Shown piece by piece: positions 36,431 to 44,593 of a stretch of 64,000 bases of DNA (position 1 is its first letter; each line of letters begins with the position of its first letter). The stretch spans positions 186,001 through 250,000 of the forward strand of contig NZ_JABBHF010000003.1 of the NCBI RefSeq assembly GCF_012910715.1, given 5' to 3'. Source of the DNA: Flavivirga algicola (GTDB taxonomy: Bacteria; Bacteroidota; Bacteroidia; Flavobacteriales; Flavobacteriaceae). The notes under the pieces were generated by a model that was not told where the DNA came from, made no database searches, and worked only from the letters and a program-made list of their open reading frames with translations. The translations under genes and the position numbers were made by a program.

Positions 36431-37627
36431 ATGAATACACTATTATCCATAGAAAAAAGAAATGCTGTGTTACTTAGAATGGCAGAGCTTTTAGAACAAG
36501 AACGAAACGCAATTATTGCTATTAATAAAACGGATTTAGAAGCTTATAATGGAGATGATATTTCAATGTATGATAGGCTTAAAGTGGACGATGCCAAGGT
36601 GAATGAAATGATTGCTTCGGTAACACATTTGGCTTCTCAAGAAGACCCAGTGGGCGTGGAACGCTTTAGTTTTAAACATGATAATGGTATGCAGGTTTAT
36701 AATAAAACAGCATCGTTTGGAACTGTTTTGATTATTTACGAATCCAGACCAGATGTGACTGTTGAGGCAGCAGGTATCGCTTTTAAATCGGGTAATAAAA
36801 TATTACTAAAAGGCGGTAAAGAATCACTTAATTCAAATTTGAAAATTGTAACGTTGTGGCGCCAAGCTTTAAAAGAACATGAGGCTTCGACAGATTGGGT
36901 GGCGTATTTACAGTTTAACAGAACAGAAACACAAGCTTTTTTAGAGAAGCCAACACAGAAAGTTGACTTAATTGTTCCTCGAGGTGGCGAAAGATTAATC
37001 GCTTTTGTAAAGCAACATGCCACATGCCCTGTTATTGTTAGTGGGCGCGGTAATAATTTCGTGTATGTACACCCAGAGGCAGATCAACAAATAGCATTAG
37101 ACTTGATAGTGAATGGAAAAACAGCTAAAATATCAGCATGTAATGCCATTGATAAAGTGATAATAGATAAAAATTTACCTAATAAAAAAGATTTTATAGA
37201 AAACTTAATTTCTAAATTACAAGCATTTAATGTTGAAATCTTAGGTGATGAACATATTTGTGAATTTGATGAGGTAAAAGAAATATCTTCAAATGAAATC
37301 TGGTTCGAAGAGTTTTTGGATTATAAGATAGCTGTTGGAGAAATTGCTTCAAATGAAGAAGCTATAGCTATGATAAACAAGTACTCTGGTGGACATTCAT
37401 CAGTCATAGTCACAACCAACGAAGCTGAAGCGAAATTGTTTATGGAAAATGTAGATACGGCGGCGGTATATCACAATGCGTCCTCGCGTTTTACAGATGG
37501 TGGACAATTAGGACTAGGTGGAGAGTTGGCCATTAGCACAGATAAATTACACCAAAGAGGTCCTATAGGCTTGCAGCATTTGGTAACTAACAAGTGGTAT
37601 GTTCATGGCAATGGACAAACAAGGTAA
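36431..37627 (+). CDS. proA: Gamma-glutamyl phosphate reductase
   Basis: It reduces gamma-glutamyl phosphate to glutamate-5-semialdehyde in proline synthesis. The 398-residue aldehyde dehydrogenase-superfamily protein has VLIIYESRPDVTVEAAGI, the conserved GNKILLKGGKES and the catalytic Cys in ISACNAIDKVI. The C-terminal end includes FTDGGQLGLGGELAIST, the ProA signature. It precedes proB by 2 nt, reversing the usual proBA order. Confidence 0.95.
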   Translation: MNTLLSIEKRNAVLLRMAELLEQERNAIIAINKTDLEAYNGDDISMYDRLKVDDAKVNEMIASVTHLASQEDPVGVERFSFKHDNGMQVYNKTASFGTVLIIYESRPDVTVEAAGIAFKSGNKILLKGGKESLNSNLKIVTLWRQALKEHEASTDWVAYLQFNRTETQAFLEKPTQKVDLIVPRGGERLIAFVKQHATCPVIVSGRGNNFVYVHPEADQQIALDLIVNGKTAKISACNAIDKVIIDKNLPNKKDFIENLISKLQAFNVEILGDEHICEFDEVKEISSNEIWFEEFLDYKIAVGEIASNEEAIAMINKYSGGHSSVIVTTNEAEAKLFMENVDTAAVYHNASSRFTDGGQLGLGGELAISTDKLHQRGPIGLQHLVTNKWYVHGNGQTR

Positions 37628-37629
37628 CC

Positions 37630-38391
37630 ATGAAAAAGAAAAGAATATTACTTAAAGTAGGATCTAATACGCTTACCAAAGAAACCAATAACATTTCAAG
37701 AGGTAAGATTGAAGACATTGCAAATCAAATAGCGCAACTACAGGATACTTGCGAGTTTGTTATCGTAAGTTCTGGAGCTATAGCCGTAGCAAAGCAATTT
37801 GTGAAACTAGAAAGTAAGCAAAAAGACGTTTTTGTAAAGCAAGCCTTGGCATCTATTGGTCAGCCACACCTAATAAGGATTTATCAGGAGATTTTTAGAG
37901 AATATGGCTTGTTAACATCACAATGTCTATTGTCCTATTCAGACTTTGAAAAACAGGAAAGTAAAAGCAATATTGTGAATACGATTAATGTACTTGTTAA
38001 TAATAATTATATACCTATTATTAATGAAAACGATACGGTGGCTACTGACGAAATTAAGTTTGGAGATAATGATAAATTAGGGGCACTTACAGCGTCCCTT
38101 TTAAATGCCGATTTGTTTATAATAGCGACTAATACAAATGGGATTTATACCAAAGAATCTATTGAAAATGGCGTACCGAAAACCATTAAAGTTGTTTCAG
38201 ATTTATCTGAATTAAAAAAACAGGTTGTTAACTCAAAATCATCACACGGAAGTGGAGGCATGCAATCTAAAATAGAAGCCGCTTCAGTAACGAAAAAACA
38301 AAATATAGAAACATGGATTGTAAACGGATTGGAAGATGATTTTATAACCAACGCTATGGATAATAAAGTTCCGTTTACTAAAATAAAATAA
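37630..38391 (+). CDS. proB: Glutamate 5-kinase, short form without PUA domain
   Basis: It phosphorylates glutamate, the first step of proline synthesis. The start at 37630 (MKKKRILLKVGSNTL) is preferred to an upstream in-frame ATG within proA. This gives 253 residues, an amino-acid kinase domain only, lacking the C-terminal PUA domain of the ~367-residue E. coli enzyme. Motifs are VSSGAIAVAKQ, NENDTVATDEIKFGDND and the ATP-site segment SHGSGGMQSKIEAA. Feedback behaviour may differ in forms without PUA. Confidence 0.94.
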   Translation: MKKKRILLKVGSNTLTKETNNISRGKIEDIANQIAQLQDTCEFVIVSSGAIAVAKQFVKLESKQKDVFVKQALASIGQPHLIRIYQEIFREYGLLTSQCLLSYSDFEKQESKSNIVNTINVLVNNNYIPIINENDTVATDEIKFGDNDKLGALTASLLNADLFIIATNTNGIYTKESIENGVPKTIKVVSDLSELKKQVVNSKSSHGSGGMQSKIEAASVTKKQNIETWIVNGLEDDFITNAMDNKVPFTKIK

Positions 38392-38398
38392 TGGAGAC

Positions 38399-38431
38399 AG
38401 ACCTGTCAGGTTTTTAAAACCTGACAGGTCT
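38399..38431. repeat. Perfect inverted repeat between proB and argF'
   Basis: AGACCTGTCAGGTTTT (38399-38414) and AAAACCTGACAGGTCT (38416-38431) form a 16-bp perfect dyad around one T. Inside an operon it may act as an RNA processing or polarity element. The sequence resembles a repeat common in flavobacterial intergenic DNA. Confidence 0.8.
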
Positions 38432-38449
38432 TAAAATAACAATTAAACA

Positions 38450-39391
38450 ATGAAAAACTATACTTCCATACATGATATAGATAATATAGATTCATGGATT
38501 GAAGAAGCAAAAGCTTTAAAACAAGACCCTTTAAAACACGGGGAACTAGGAAAAAACAAAACCATTGGCTTATTATTCTTCAATTCCAGTTTGCGTACCC
38601 GTTTAAGTACTCAAAAAGCGGCATTAAACTTAGGAATGGATCCTATTGTTATGAATGTGTCTGGAGATGCCTGGGGTATCGAATTTGGAGATGGGACGGT
38701 TATGAACGGAAATACAGCAGAACATATAAAAGAGGCAGCAGCTGTCGTATCACAATACTGTGATATTATTGCAGTACGAGCATTTCCAACATTAACAGAC
38801 AAGGCAAAAGATGAAAGCGAGCAAGTTTTAAAATCGTTTGTTAAATATGCATCCGTTCCTATTGTAAATATGGAGAGTGCTACAGGGCATCCGTTACAAG
38901 GGTTAACCGATGCATTAACCATTTCAGAACATGCTAAAGTTGCAAAACCTAAAGTGGTGTTAAGTTGGGCGCCACATGTTAGAACCTTGCCTCATGCGGT
39001 AGCAAATAGTTTTGTACAAGCTATGCAGAAAATGGATGTCGAATTTGTAATTGCGCATCCTGAAGGTTACGATTTAAATCCTGAAATTACTGGTGATACA
39101 CCTATAATTTACAATCAGGAGGAAGCTTTTGCAAATGCTGATTTTGTGTATACTAAAAACTGGAGTTCATATACAGATTACGGAAAAATTTTAAATGAAG
39201 ATGCTAACTGGATGATTACTAAAGAAAAATTAGGGGACGCTAAATTCATGCATTGCTTACCAGTAAGGCGAAATGTAGTCGTAGAAGATGCAGTTTTAGA
39301 TAGTGATAGTTCGTTGGTTATTGAACAGGCGAATAACAGAACTTATGCAGCTCAGTTGGTACTAAAAAAACTATTGGAAAATTTAAAATAA
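38450..39391 (+). CDS. argF': N-acylornithine carbamoyltransferase (probably N-succinylornithine type)
   Basis: It carbamoylates N-acylornithine to N-acylcitrulline, a variant arginine route. The 313-residue protein has the carbamoyl-phosphate loop as FNSSLRTRLSTQKAALNLGM, like the Bacteroides fragilis succinyl enzyme, and HCLPVRRN near the C-terminus. At the specificity position (Pro90 in the B. fragilis enzyme, Glu92 in the Xanthomonas acetyl enzyme) it has Ala90 (NTAEHIKEA). As I recall, replacing that Glu by small residues switches the acetyl enzyme to succinylornithine, so succinyl specificity is favoured here. Confidence 0.92.
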   Translation: MKNYTSIHDIDNIDSWIEEAKALKQDPLKHGELGKNKTIGLLFFNSSLRTRLSTQKAALNLGMDPIVMNVSGDAWGIEFGDGTVMNGNTAEHIKEAAAVVSQYCDIIAVRAFPTLTDKAKDESEQVLKSFVKYASVPIVNMESATGHPLQGLTDALTISEHAKVAKPKVVLSWAPHVRTLPHAVANSFVQAMQKMDVEFVIAHPEGYDLNPEITGDTPIIYNQEEAFANADFVYTKNWSSYTDYGKILNEDANWMITKEKLGDAKFMHCLPVRRNVVVEDAVLDSDSSLVIEQANNRTYAAQLVLKKLLENLK

Positions 39392-39402
39392 TTAAAAAAA
39401 CC

Positions 39403-39421
39403 CCCTCTCCTTTGGAGAGGG
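39403..39421. repeat. Hairpin repeat before argB
   Basis: CCCTCTCC (39403-39410) pairs with GGAGAGGG (39414-39421) in the 43-bp gap between argF' and argB. There is no T run, so it is not a terminator. It belongs to the same kind of short hairpin inserts seen elsewhere in this operon. Confidence 0.7.
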
Positions 39422-39434
39422 CGGAGGGAGAAGC

Positions 39435-40211
39435 ATGGAAAAACTATCCATAGTAAAAATAGGAGGAAATATTATTGAAGACGAAACATCTTTAAAAGCC
39501 TTTTTAAAACTGTTTTCTAACTTAGAAGGAAAGAAGATCTTGGTACATGGTGGTGGCAAGCGCGCTACGCATATCGCTTCTAAGCTAGGTATAGAATCTA
39601 AAATGATAAACGGTAGGCGTATAACAGATGCCGAAACTTTAGAAGTAATCACTATGGTTTACGGTGGACTGGTTAACAAAAATATAGTAGCCAAACTCCA
39701 AGCTTTAAACACCAATGCTATTGGTTTAACAGGAGCCGACATAAATAGCATAGCATCAGATAAAAGGCCCGTAAAAGAGATCGATTTTGGGTTTGTTGGA
39801 GACGTTAAACAAGTCGCTCACGAATCTATAGATAAACTCATTCAGGCGAATTTCACACCAGTTTTTTGTGCTATCACGCATGATGGAAAAGGACAGTTAT
39901 TAAATACCAATGCAGATACCATTACCTCTCAAGTAGCCGTGGGGATGAGTCATTTGTACGAAACCTCTATTTATTATTGTTTTGAATTGAATGGCGTTCT
40001 GGAAGATATTAATGATAAGAACTCCGTTGTAAAACATATCGACTCAAAGACTTATAAAGAGTTGTTAGAAAAAGGGATCATTGCCGATGGGATGCTGCCA
40101 AAGCTAGAAAACTGTTTTGATGCATTAAATAATGGAGTAAGTACAATTAATATGGGAAATACATCGATGTTAACTCAAGAAAATGATAATTTTACAACCA
40201 TAACTTTATAG
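39435..40211 (+). CDS. argB: N-acylglutamate kinase
   Basis: It phosphorylates N-acylglutamate with ATP. The 258-residue amino-acid kinase has the nucleotide-binding KIGGNIIED and LVHGGGKRATHI near the N-terminus, and NGRRITDAETLEVITMV and the LTGADINSI segment typical of ArgB. Whether its substrate is acetyl- or succinylglutamate follows the operon's acyl group and cannot be decided from the sequence. It precedes argE by 1 nt. Confidence 0.95.
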   Translation: MEKLSIVKIGGNIIEDETSLKAFLKLFSNLEGKKILVHGGGKRATHIASKLGIESKMINGRRITDAETLEVITMVYGGLVNKNIVAKLQALNTNAIGLTGADINSIASDKRPVKEIDFGFVGDVKQVAHESIDKLIQANFTPVFCAITHDGKGQLLNTNADTITSQVAVGMSHLYETSIYYCFELNGVLEDINDKNSVVKHIDSKTYKELLEKGIIADGMLPKLENCFDALNNGVSTINMGNTSMLTQENDNFTTITL

Positions 40212-40212
40212 T

Positions 40213-41277
40213 ATGACGCAGCAAGAATTAACAAATGATGCCATATCACTTTTAAAAAAGCTGATAGAAACGCAATCATTTTCTTCAGAAGAAGATCAAA
40301 CAGCATTGCATATAGAAGATTGGTTCAAGCGTTATAAGATCGATTATAAAAGAACGCAAAATAATGTATGGGCTATCAATAAGTATTTTGACGAAAGTAA
40401 ACCAACGCTTTTACTAAATTCGCATCACGATACAGTTAAGCCCAATAGTGCCTACACTAAAAATCCATTTAAAGCTACAGTAGAAGATGGTAAACTGTAT
40501 GGTTTGGGAAGCAATGATGCGGGAGGCTGTTTGGTATCATTAATTGCTACATTTACGCATTTCTATAATCAAAAGAATTTAAAATATAACCTAGTCATAG
40601 TCGCTTCTGCGGAAGAAGAGAGTAGTGGGCCAAACGGACTAAATAGTATGTTGGCTATTATCCCAAAAGTAGATGTTGCGATTGTAGGTGAACCAACATT
40701 GATGAATTTAGCGGTGGCCGAAAAAGGCTTAGTGGTTTTTGATGCTGTGGTTAAAGGGACTCCTAGTCATGCCGCACACCCTAATGATAACAATGCCATT
40801 TACAATTCAATTGAAGTGCTGCAATGGTTTAAAGATTTTAAATTTGAAAAAGGATCGGAAGCTTTAGGAGATGTAAAATTAACCGTAACACAAATTAATG
40901 CAGGAAAACAACATAATGTTGTTCCAGCAGACGTACAATTAGTCATAGATGTTCGTGTAAATGATGCTTATAGCAATGCAGAGATAGCAGAAATATTGCA
41001 AAAGCAATCACCGTGTACAAGTATCACGCCCCGTAGTTTGCGTTTAAATTCATCGTGTATCCCTGTAGATCACGATTTGGTTAAAGCTGGTATAGCCATT
41101 GGTAGAACGACATATGGTTCACCAACCCTGTCAGATCAGGCAGTGCTATCATGTCCGTCTTTAAAATTAGGACCAGGAGATAGTACCCGTTCGCATTCGG
41201 CTGATGAGTTTATTTATGTGAATGAGATTGAAGAAGGAGTGGGTATTTATATTGAATTATTAGAGAAAGTGCTTTAA
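40213..41277 (+). CDS. argE: M20-family deacylase (N-acylcitrulline/N-acylornithine deacylase)
   Basis: It removes the acyl group, in this pathway most likely from N-acylcitrulline after the ArgF' step. The 354-residue metallopeptidase-family enzyme has the zinc-site motifs NSHHDTVKP and GLGSNDAGG and the catalytic Glu in ASAEEESSGPNGL. A lid domain (about 170-280) and the last ligand region (RSHSADEFI) follow. A chain of repeats separates it from argH. Confidence 0.92.
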   Translation: MTQQELTNDAISLLKKLIETQSFSSEEDQTALHIEDWFKRYKIDYKRTQNNVWAINKYFDESKPTLLLNSHHDTVKPNSAYTKNPFKATVEDGKLYGLGSNDAGGCLVSLIATFTHFYNQKNLKYNLVIVASAEEESSGPNGLNSMLAIIPKVDVAIVGEPTLMNLAVAEKGLVVFDAVVKGTPSHAAHPNDNNAIYNSIEVLQWFKDFKFEKGSEALGDVKLTVTQINAGKQHNVVPADVQLVIDVRVNDAYSNAEIAEILQKQSPCTSITPRSLRLNSSCIPVDHDLVKAGIAIGRTTYGSPTLSDQAVLSCPSLKLGPGDSTRSHSADEFIYVNEIEEGVGIYIELLEKVL

Positions 41278-41291
41278 AGTAACAAGATAAA

Positions 41292-41502
41292 AGAACCAAG
41301 AATCAAGACTAGATATTGGTTAATCGAGTAACAGTTTAAGACAAAAAGAAACGTATTGTTACTCTGAGCGCAGTCGAAGGATCTCAAACAAAATAAAAAG
41401 TATAAAAAAGAATTAAGAATATAGAATCAAGAAGCAAAATATAAATGTAGTTCATTAACAGTCTTTGCTCTAAAAGCGAAGTGGTCTTAATATCTTGGTT
41501 CT
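41292..41502. repeat. Imperfect inverted repeat between argE and argH
   Basis: AGAACCAAGAATCAAGAC (41292-41309) is the imperfect complement of GTCTTAATATCTTGGTTCT (41484-41502). Between the arms, at 41361-41385, lies CTCTGAGCGCAGTCGAAGGA, another sequence common as an intergenic repeat in flavobacteria. No gene is seen in this 296-bp gap. Confidence 0.55.
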
Positions 41503-41534
41503 AAATTTTAAGAATATTAGTGAAGTTAAAAAAA

Positions 41535-41560
41535 GATTCCCGTCTTCACGGGAATGACAA
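41535..41560. repeat. Single REP-like hairpin before argH
   Basis: GATTCCCGTCTTCACGGGAATGACAA matches the right arm of the repeats at 9344-9369 and 43088-43113, with compensated changes in the stem (TTCCCGT/ACGGGAA). It ends 13 bp before the argH start and overlaps a spurious N-terminal extension of that frame. Confidence 0.8.
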
Positions 41561-41573
41561 AAATATAATAAGG

Positions 41574-42848
41574 ATGAAACTCTGGGATAAAGGTATATCA
41601 ATCGACAAAAAAATAGAACAATTCACCGTTGGAAACGATAGAGAAATAGATATTCATATCGCCAAATATGATATTATAGCATCTAAGGCGCATGCAAAAA
41701 TGCTTCAAAAGATCGGTATCATTACTGTTGAAGAATTGGTTGAATTATTGGGAGGGTTGAAGGTTTTAGAAACCCAGATTGAAAATGGCACCTTTGTTAT
41801 CGATTCTCAATTTGAAGATGTACATTCTAAAATAGAATTCGAACTTACTAAATCATTGGGAGAAGTAGGTAAAAAAATCCATACCGCACGCTCTAGAAAC
41901 GATCAGGTTTTAGTGGCTTTACATTTGTATTATAAAGAAAATTTAGGCATAGTAAAAGAAAAAACAAAAGAGCTGTTTACAACACTTCTTGGGTTAGCAG
42001 AAACCTATAAAGACAAGGTGTTACCGGGGTATACCCATTTACAAGTAGCGATGCCATCGTCATTCGGATTATGGTTTTCAGCCTATGCAGAGCTCATGAT
42101 AGATGATGTGTATTTGCTTAATGCAGCCATTCAAACAGTAAATCAAAATCCATTGGGATCTGCCGCAGGTTACGGAAGCTCATTTCCTATTGATAGAGAA
42201 TTAACCACCAAAGAAATGCAATTTTCTACTCTAAAGTATAATGTTGTAGCAGCTCAAATGAGTCGTGGTAAGAGTGAGCGAACCATAGCAACTAGTTTAG
42301 GAAGTTTGTGCAATACCATGTCTCGTTTCGCTATGGACATCTGTTTGTATATGAGTCAGAACTTCGGATTTATTTCCTTCCCAGACGAATTAACTACAGG
42401 TAGTAGCATTATGCCCCATAAAAAGAATCCAGACGTATTTGAATTGATTCGAGGCAAGTGTAACAAAATTCAAGCATTGCAAAGTGAAATGATTTTAATA
42501 ACCAATAATTTACCAAGTGGTTATCATAGAGATTTTCAGTTATTAAAAGAGAATATAATAGCTGCGTTCGAAGAGATTAAAGACATTCTGGATATTTTTA
42601 ATTATTCCATTCAACAAATCATTGTAAAAGATGTGGATATTAATAGTGATTTGTATAAATATCTATTTACAGTAGATAATATAAACACACTGGTTGTTGA
42701 AGGACAGAGTTTTAGAGAAGCTTACCAGAAAATTGGCGGACAGGTACAAGATGGTACCTATGTTCCTGATACTTCTAAACATCACACACATATTGGAAGT
42801 ATCCATAATTTGAGTTTAGATAAGATTCGAGCTAAGTTTCCTGATTAA
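41574..42848 (+). CDS. argH: Argininosuccinate lyase
   Basis: It cleaves argininosuccinate to arginine and fumarate, the last step. The start at 41574 (MKLWDKGISIDKKI) is chosen because it has an AAGG-like sequence upstream and begins at the family N-terminus; the longer frame from 41520 reads through a REP-like repeat. That leaves 424 residues. Motifs are HTARSRNDQVLVALHLYYKE, GYTHLQVAMP and the catalytic signature TGSSIMPHKKNPD. It is the last gene of the operon. Confidence 0.95.
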   Translation: MKLWDKGISIDKKIEQFTVGNDREIDIHIAKYDIIASKAHAKMLQKIGIITVEELVELLGGLKVLETQIENGTFVIDSQFEDVHSKIEFELTKSLGEVGKKIHTARSRNDQVLVALHLYYKENLGIVKEKTKELFTTLLGLAETYKDKVLPGYTHLQVAMPSSFGLWFSAYAELMIDDVYLLNAAIQTVNQNPLGSAAGYGSSFPIDRELTTKEMQFSTLKYNVVAAQMSRGKSERTIATSLGSLCNTMSRFAMDICLYMSQNFGFISFPDELTTGSSIMPHKKNPDVFELIRGKCNKIQALQSEMILITNNLPSGYHRDFQLLKENIIAAFEEIKDILDIFNYSIQQIIVKDVDINSDLYKYLFTVDNINTLVVEGQSFREAYQKIGGQVQDGTYVPDTSKHHTHIGSIHNLSLDKIRAKFPD

Positions 42849-42897
42849 TTTGATTGAAATAATTCTTAGGTGCAGAGCATCTCGGTTTCTGCTAGTC

Positions 42898-43113
42898 TTG
42901 TCATTCTTGCGAAAGCAGGAATCTACTTAAATATTAGAAACCAAAATTACTCCTTAATTTTTATTAAAATACTAGTTGTTCAAAATTATTTGTAACACTA
43001 TTGCAGAATACTTTTAGGTTTTATCAGCTAAATTCTAAAAACCTTACAAGTATATTTTATATCTATGAAGTTTTTATTTACTATGTGGATTCCTGCTTTC
43101 GCAAGAATGACAA
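42898..43113. repeat. Paired REP-like inverted repeats (216 bp)
   Basis: The left arm at 42898-42923 (TTGTCATTCTTGCGAAAGCA plus GGAATC) is a perfect 26-bp inverted match to the right arm at 43088-43113. Each arm also folds on itself. The total length is nearly that of the 213-bp element at 9157-9369, though the interiors look unrelated. It lies between argH and the TetR gene. Confidence 0.88.
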
Positions 43114-43173
43114 AACGTATTTAATTCATATTCTTTAACTCATCAGAAAATATAATTAAACATTTGGCTATTT

Positions 43174-43189
43174 CTAAGCAATTGATTAG
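43174..43189. promoter_or_regulatory. Probable TetR operator at its own promoter
   Basis: CTAAGCAATTGATTAG is a near-perfect palindrome 22 bp upstream of the TetR start. It differs by one base from the 16-bp core of the perfect palindrome at 43797-43814 before the next gene, suggesting autoregulation. Confidence 0.78.
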
Positions 43190-43211
43190 TTTTGTTTGCT
43201 TATTAACAATT

Positions 43212-43778
43212 ATGGCTAGAAAAAAGGAATATATTGAAGAAGAAGTTATAGAAAAGGCTATGAACTTATTTTGGCGTAATGGTTACGAAACCACTTCTGT
43301 TCGAATGCTAGAAAAAGAAATGGGAATTAACCAGTTTTCTATGTATTCTAGTTTTGGAAACAAGCAAGGCGTCTTTTTAGAGAGCATAAAATGTTATAAG
43401 AAAAAGGCAAAAGAAGAACTTTTCGATAAACTTAAACAATCCACTAATGGTATAGAAGCTATAAAAGAATACTTCTATAATTTCATTGAATTTTCTAAAG
43501 AGACAAGGCTTAATAAAGGTTGCCTGTTGACAAATACGGTTAACGAGTTGGGTGAATATGCCGATACTCTGATTATGTCTGAAATTGTAAAATTTGCTAC
43601 CGATGTTAAATCACATATCATAGAAAAACTAGAAACAGACAAACAAAAAGATTCAGAAACAATAAGCAAACAAGCCAATTATTTAATGGTTTCTTTACAA
43701 GGATTATCCGTTGCTTCTAAAATGTTTGAAAAACAACAAATAGAAGATTTCATTGAAAGTGTTTTCGAAAACTTATAA
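43212..43778 (+). CDS. TetR/AcrR-family transcriptional regulator
   Basis: The start at 43212 (MARKKEYIEEEVIEKAMNLF) is the usual TetR N-terminus; a longer frame begins at a TTG at 43164 and would include the operator. The 188-residue protein has the HTH at about residues 10-55 (NGYETTSVRMLEKEMGINQF then SMYSSFGNKQGVF) and a helical ligand domain with GCLLTNTVNELG, a pattern of the subfamily including YcdC/AcrR-like regulators with Cys near the effector site. It likely represses itself and the CMD gene downstream. Confidence 0.93.
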   Translation: MARKKEYIEEEVIEKAMNLFWRNGYETTSVRMLEKEMGINQFSMYSSFGNKQGVFLESIKCYKKKAKEELFDKLKQSTNGIEAIKEYFYNFIEFSKETRLNKGCLLTNTVNELGEYADTLIMSEIVKFATDVKSHIIEKLETDKQKDSETISKQANYLMVSLQGLSVASKMFEKQQIEDFIESVFENL

Positions 43779-43796
43779 ACTTTTTTTTAATTCAAA

Positions 43797-43814
43797 ACTA
43801 AGCAATTGCTTAGT
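43797..43814. promoter_or_regulatory. Perfect 18-bp palindromic operator before the CMD gene
   Basis: ACTAAGCAATTGCTTAGT is a perfect 18-bp palindrome 26 bp upstream of the CMD-family start. With the related site at 43174-43189 it defines the likely recognition sequence of the adjacent TetR protein. Confidence 0.82.
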
Positions 43815-43840
43815 AATAATAATCTAAATAAATAATAACT

Positions 43841-44413
43841 ATGAATACAATTAAAATGACAAATTTAGAACTAAAAACTGTTGAAACAGCCAATGCTATT
43901 TCAAGCGAAATTTTAAAAACTACCCAGAAAAAATTAGGTTTTATTCCTAATATGTATGCAGGTATGGCAAATAATACGGCGCTGTTAGATGGATATGTTG
44001 CAGCTTATAATTCATTTAGAGTTCATTCTGGTTTTACACCTCAAGAACAAGAAGTGGTGTTTTTATCTATTGCTTATGTAAATAACTGCGACTATTGTAT
44101 GGCTGCTCATAGTTTTGTAGGGGATCATATGACACATGTACCTAAAGAAGTAACCGATGCGATTAGAAACAATTCTGAAATACCAGATGCTAAACTTAAA
44201 GCATTAAGTTTATTTGCAAAAGAGGTGACTATAAGTCGAGGACTGCCTTCAGAAGTAGATATTGAGAGTTTTTTAAACGCAGGGTACACCCAAAACCATA
44301 TTTTAGGTGTTATTTCTGGAGTAGGCGTTAAAACAATGAGTAATTACTTCAATCATATTTTTAAAACATCTGTAGATGCTATTTTTAAAGATAGAATTTG
44401 GAAAAAGTACTAA
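43841..44413 (+). CDS. Carboxymuconolactone decarboxylase/AhpD-family protein
   Basis: The 190-residue protein has the AhpD-type redox motif, Cys83 and Cys86, in NNCDYCMAAHSFVG with the downstream His, so it is more likely a peroxidase-related alkylhydroperoxidase than a true decarboxylase. The fold is all-helical. It is the apparent target of the TetR regulator upstream, because both promoters carry the same palindrome. A response to a reactive or electrophilic compound is a plausible role. A terminator closes the unit. Confidence 0.92.
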   Translation: MNTIKMTNLELKTVETANAISSEILKTTQKKLGFIPNMYAGMANNTALLDGYVAAYNSFRVHSGFTPQEQEVVFLSIAYVNNCDYCMAAHSFVGDHMTHVPKEVTDAIRNNSEIPDAKLKALSLFAKEVTISRGLPSEVDIESFLNAGYTQNHILGVISGVGVKTMSNYFNHIFKTSVDAIFKDRIWKKY

Positions 44414-44441
44414 TTGTATTCGATCTTTCCTGTGATGATTT

Positions 44442-44472
44442 AAACGCGAACATTTTAAATGTTTGCGTTTTT
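44442..44472 (+). terminator. Rho-independent terminator after the CMD gene
   Basis: AAACGCGAACATTT (44442-44455) pairs with AAATGTTTGCGTTT (44457-44470), with one G-T pair and a T run at the end. It follows the stop codon by about 30 nt. Confidence 0.85.
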
Positions 44473-44593
44473 GATTTAACAATTTACATATAGGAGATGT
44501 TTATAACTAAATTTATTGATAAACTTATAATTACAAATAAATATTAAGTAAATTACAACCTGTATTAAAGTCTTCTGGTAAAATAAGTTTAAA

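Noticed and set aside
41361-41385. CTCTGAGCGCAGTCGAAGGA considered as a regulatory site
   Set aside because: It resembles a generic intergenic repeat of flavobacteria and occurs once here; no link to a gene's control is visible.
41520-41573. N-terminal extension of argH by 18 codons
   Set aside because: The extension translates a REP-like repeat; the ATG at 41574 fits the family N-terminus.
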